Below are positions 5,669 to 7,054 of a DNA stretch of 7,054 bases, one piece after another; the first letter of the stretch is position 1, and each line of letters starts with the position of its first letter. Both the position numbers and the translations under genes were made by a program. This DNA is from Caldilineae bacterium (GTDB lineage Bacteria; Chloroflexota; Anaerolineae; J102): contig DUEQ01000026.1 of NCBI GenBank assembly GCA_011192085.1, forward strand, positions 1-7,054, read 5' to 3'. The notes under the pieces are model-generated. The model saw nothing but the letters and a program-made list of their open reading frames with translations. It made no database searches and had not been told where the DNA came from.

Positions 5669-7051
5669 TCAGGCGTTGTAGTAAAGGAGGAATTCGTAGG
5701 GATGGGGCCGTAGGCTGACCGGGCCCACCTCTTCTTCGTATTTGTACTCGATATAGGTCTCCAGCAGGTCTTCGGTGAAGACGCCGCCCTTGGTCAGGAA
5801 GTCGTGGTCCTCCTCCAGAGCCTCCAAGGCCTCGTTGAGCTTGGCCACGGTGAGCTCCACCTGATCGATGTTCTCCTGCTCGAAAAGGTCGGTTTCCGCA
5901 GGCTCGCCGGGGTCGATTTGGTTCTCGATTCCGTCCAGGCCCGCCATGAGCATGGCCGCGAACGCGAGATAGGGGTTGGCCGTGGGATCGGGGCTGCGGA
6001 ACTCGACGCGCTTGGCCTTGGGCGATTGGGAATACATGGGGATGCGGCAGGCCGCGGAGCGGTTGCGCGCAGAGTAGGCGATGACCACCGGGGCTTCGTA
6101 GCCGGGCACGAGACGGCGGTAAGAGTTCGTGGTGGGCGCGACCAGGGCCAGCAGCGCGTTGATGTGTTTGAGGATGCCGCCGATGTACCACAGCGCGATC
6201 TGGCTCAGCCCTGCGTAGCCATCCCCCGCGAAGAGGGGTTTGCCATCCTTCCACAGGCTCTGGTGGGTGTGCATGCCCGAACCGTTGTCCGCGTAGATGG
6301 GTTTGGGCATGAAGGTGACGGTCTTCCCCGCTTTCCGAGCCACATTTTTGACCACATACTTATAGAGCTGGAGGTTATCGGCCATGGTGATCAGATCGTC
6401 AAAGCGCATGTCGATCTCACACTGGCCCGCAGTGCCCACCTCGTGGTGATGCACCTCCACGTCGATGCCCGCGGCGATGAGGATGCGCACCATCTCCGAA
6501 CGCAGGTCTTGCAGGGTGTCCAGCGGGGGCACGGGGAAATAGCCCCGCTTGTGGGGGATGGAATGGCCGAAGCCGAAGATGTCGTTGTTCCACGGGCCTT
6601 CCACGCTGTCGATTTGATAGGCGGAAGAGTACTCGCCCGCGGAATACATGACCTGATCGAAGATGAAGAACTCCGCCTCGGGCCCGAAGTAGGCCGTGTC
6701 CGCGATACCGGTGGAGCGCATGTACTCGACCGCTTTCCGGGCCACATAGCGAGGGTCGCGGCTGTAGGGCTGGCGGCTGATGGGATCGTAGACGTCGCAG
6801 GTGAGGCTGAGGGTGGGCATCTCCGCCACCGGGTCCACGATGGCTGTGTTGGGGTCGGCCAGGAGGATCATGTCGCTGTTTTCGATGCTCTGGAACCCGC
6901 GGATGGAGGAGCCATCGAAACCCATGCCCTCCTCGAAGGCCAGCTCGGGGCTGAAAGCCTCGATGGGCATGGAGAAATGATGCCACTGTCCGAACAGATC
7001 GGTGAACTTGACGTCGACGATCTTGAGATCGTTCTCTTTGACCAGTTTCAT
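5669..7051 (-). CDS. glnA: Type I glutamine synthetase
   Basis: This 460-residue protein makes glutamine from glutamate, ammonia and ATP; GSI enzymes are dodecamers of two hexameric rings. Visible active-site elements are [10 protein letters not shown] (44-53, with D46 as the ammonia-side residue equivalent to E. coli D50), metal and substrate ligands E125 and E127 in PEAEFF, E204 and E212 around [18 protein letters not shown] with H261, the flap E319 in PGYEAPV, R331 in NRSAACR, and E350/R352 in VEFRSPDP. Residues about 135-165 contain the insert region typical of the GSI-beta class, and the C-terminus [13 protein letters not shown] is also beta-like. The adenylylation loop is altered: E. 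coli KNLYDLP is TDLFEQE here, with Phe390 at the Tyr position. Control by GlnE adenylylation is therefore unlikely. The gene is complete, with its ATG three bases from the window edge, so its promoter is not visible. It ends in its own terminator. Confidence 0.97.
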   Translation of the reverse strand: MKLVKENDLKIVDVKFTDLFGQWHHFSMPIEAFSPELAFEEGMGFDGSSIRGFQSIENSDMILLADPNTAIVDPVAEMPTLSLTCDVYDPISRQPYSRDPRYVARKAVEYMRSTGIADTAYFGPEAEFFIFDQVMYSAGEYSSAYQIDSVEGPWNNDIFGFGHSIPHKRGYFPVPPLDTLQDLRSEMVRILIAAGIDVEVHHHEVGTAGQCEIDMRFDDLITMADNLQLYKYVVKNVARKAGKTVTFMPKPIYADNGSGMHTHQSLWKDGKPLFAGDGYAGLSQIALWYIGGILKHINALLALVAPTTNSYRRLVPGYEAPVVIAYSARNRSAACRIPMYSQSPKAKRVEFRSPDPTANPYLAFAAMLMAGLDGIENQIDPGEPAETDLFEQENIDQVELTVAKLNEALEALEEDHDFLTKGGVFTEDLLETYIEYKYEEEVGPVSLRPHPYEFLLYYNA

Positions 7052-7054
7052 GAC

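Noticed and set aside
5331..6254. Open frame of 307 codons on the minus strand bridging glnA and the kinase
   Set aside because: It is an out-of-frame shadow of two well-supported genes, crosses the terminator and has no plausible start context.

Overview
This is a GC-rich bacterial window with five complete protein genes and very little non-coding space. Three genes run on the plus strand: an SCP-2-like lipid-binding protein, an iron-containing alcohol dehydrogenase and an aldehyde:ferredoxin oxidoreductase (AOR). Two run on the minus strand: a soluble GAF-domain histidine kinase and glutamine synthetase glnA. No rRNA, tRNA, transposase, CRISPR array or phage gene is visible. The SCP2/ADH/AOR trio, a GAF-rich soluble kinase and a glutamine synthetase without the adenylylation tyrosine would fit an anaerobic or facultative Chloroflexota (Anaerolineae/Caldilineae-like) lineage. 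That placement is inference from gene character, not a marker-based assignment.

Bases 1-3617 look like one operon. SCP2 (42-449) starts behind a strong Shine-Dalgarno. ADH (511-1683) and AOR (1719-3617) follow with short gaps and no Shine-Dalgarno. Both gaps consist almost wholly of degenerate 7-bp tandem units: eight at 452-507 and five at 1684-1718. The two arrays belong to the same sequence family in opposite orientation, so the ADH gene lies between inverted heptad arrays. Functionally, the ADH would interconvert an alcohol and an aldehyde, and the AOR would interconvert that aldehyde and a carboxylate using ferredoxin. The SCP2 protein could carry or sequester a hydrophobic substrate. 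The substrate and the direction of flux cannot be read from the sequence.

Bases 3602-5581 encode a 659-residue cytoplasmic histidine kinase on the minus strand. Its 3' end overlaps the AOR 3' end tail-to-tail by 16 bp, and no response regulator is present. In the 87-bp gap before glnA there is a glnA rho-independent terminator (5612-5645) and a TACAAT -10-like hexamer six bases before the kinase ATG, which suggests a leaderless mRNA.

Bases 5669-7051 encode a full-length type I glutamine synthetase. It resembles the GSI-beta class in its mid-protein insert and C-terminus, but has Phe390 where the adenylylated Tyr of enterobacterial enzymes sits. The items most worth a second look are the heptad arrays between the operon genes and the gene trio they join.
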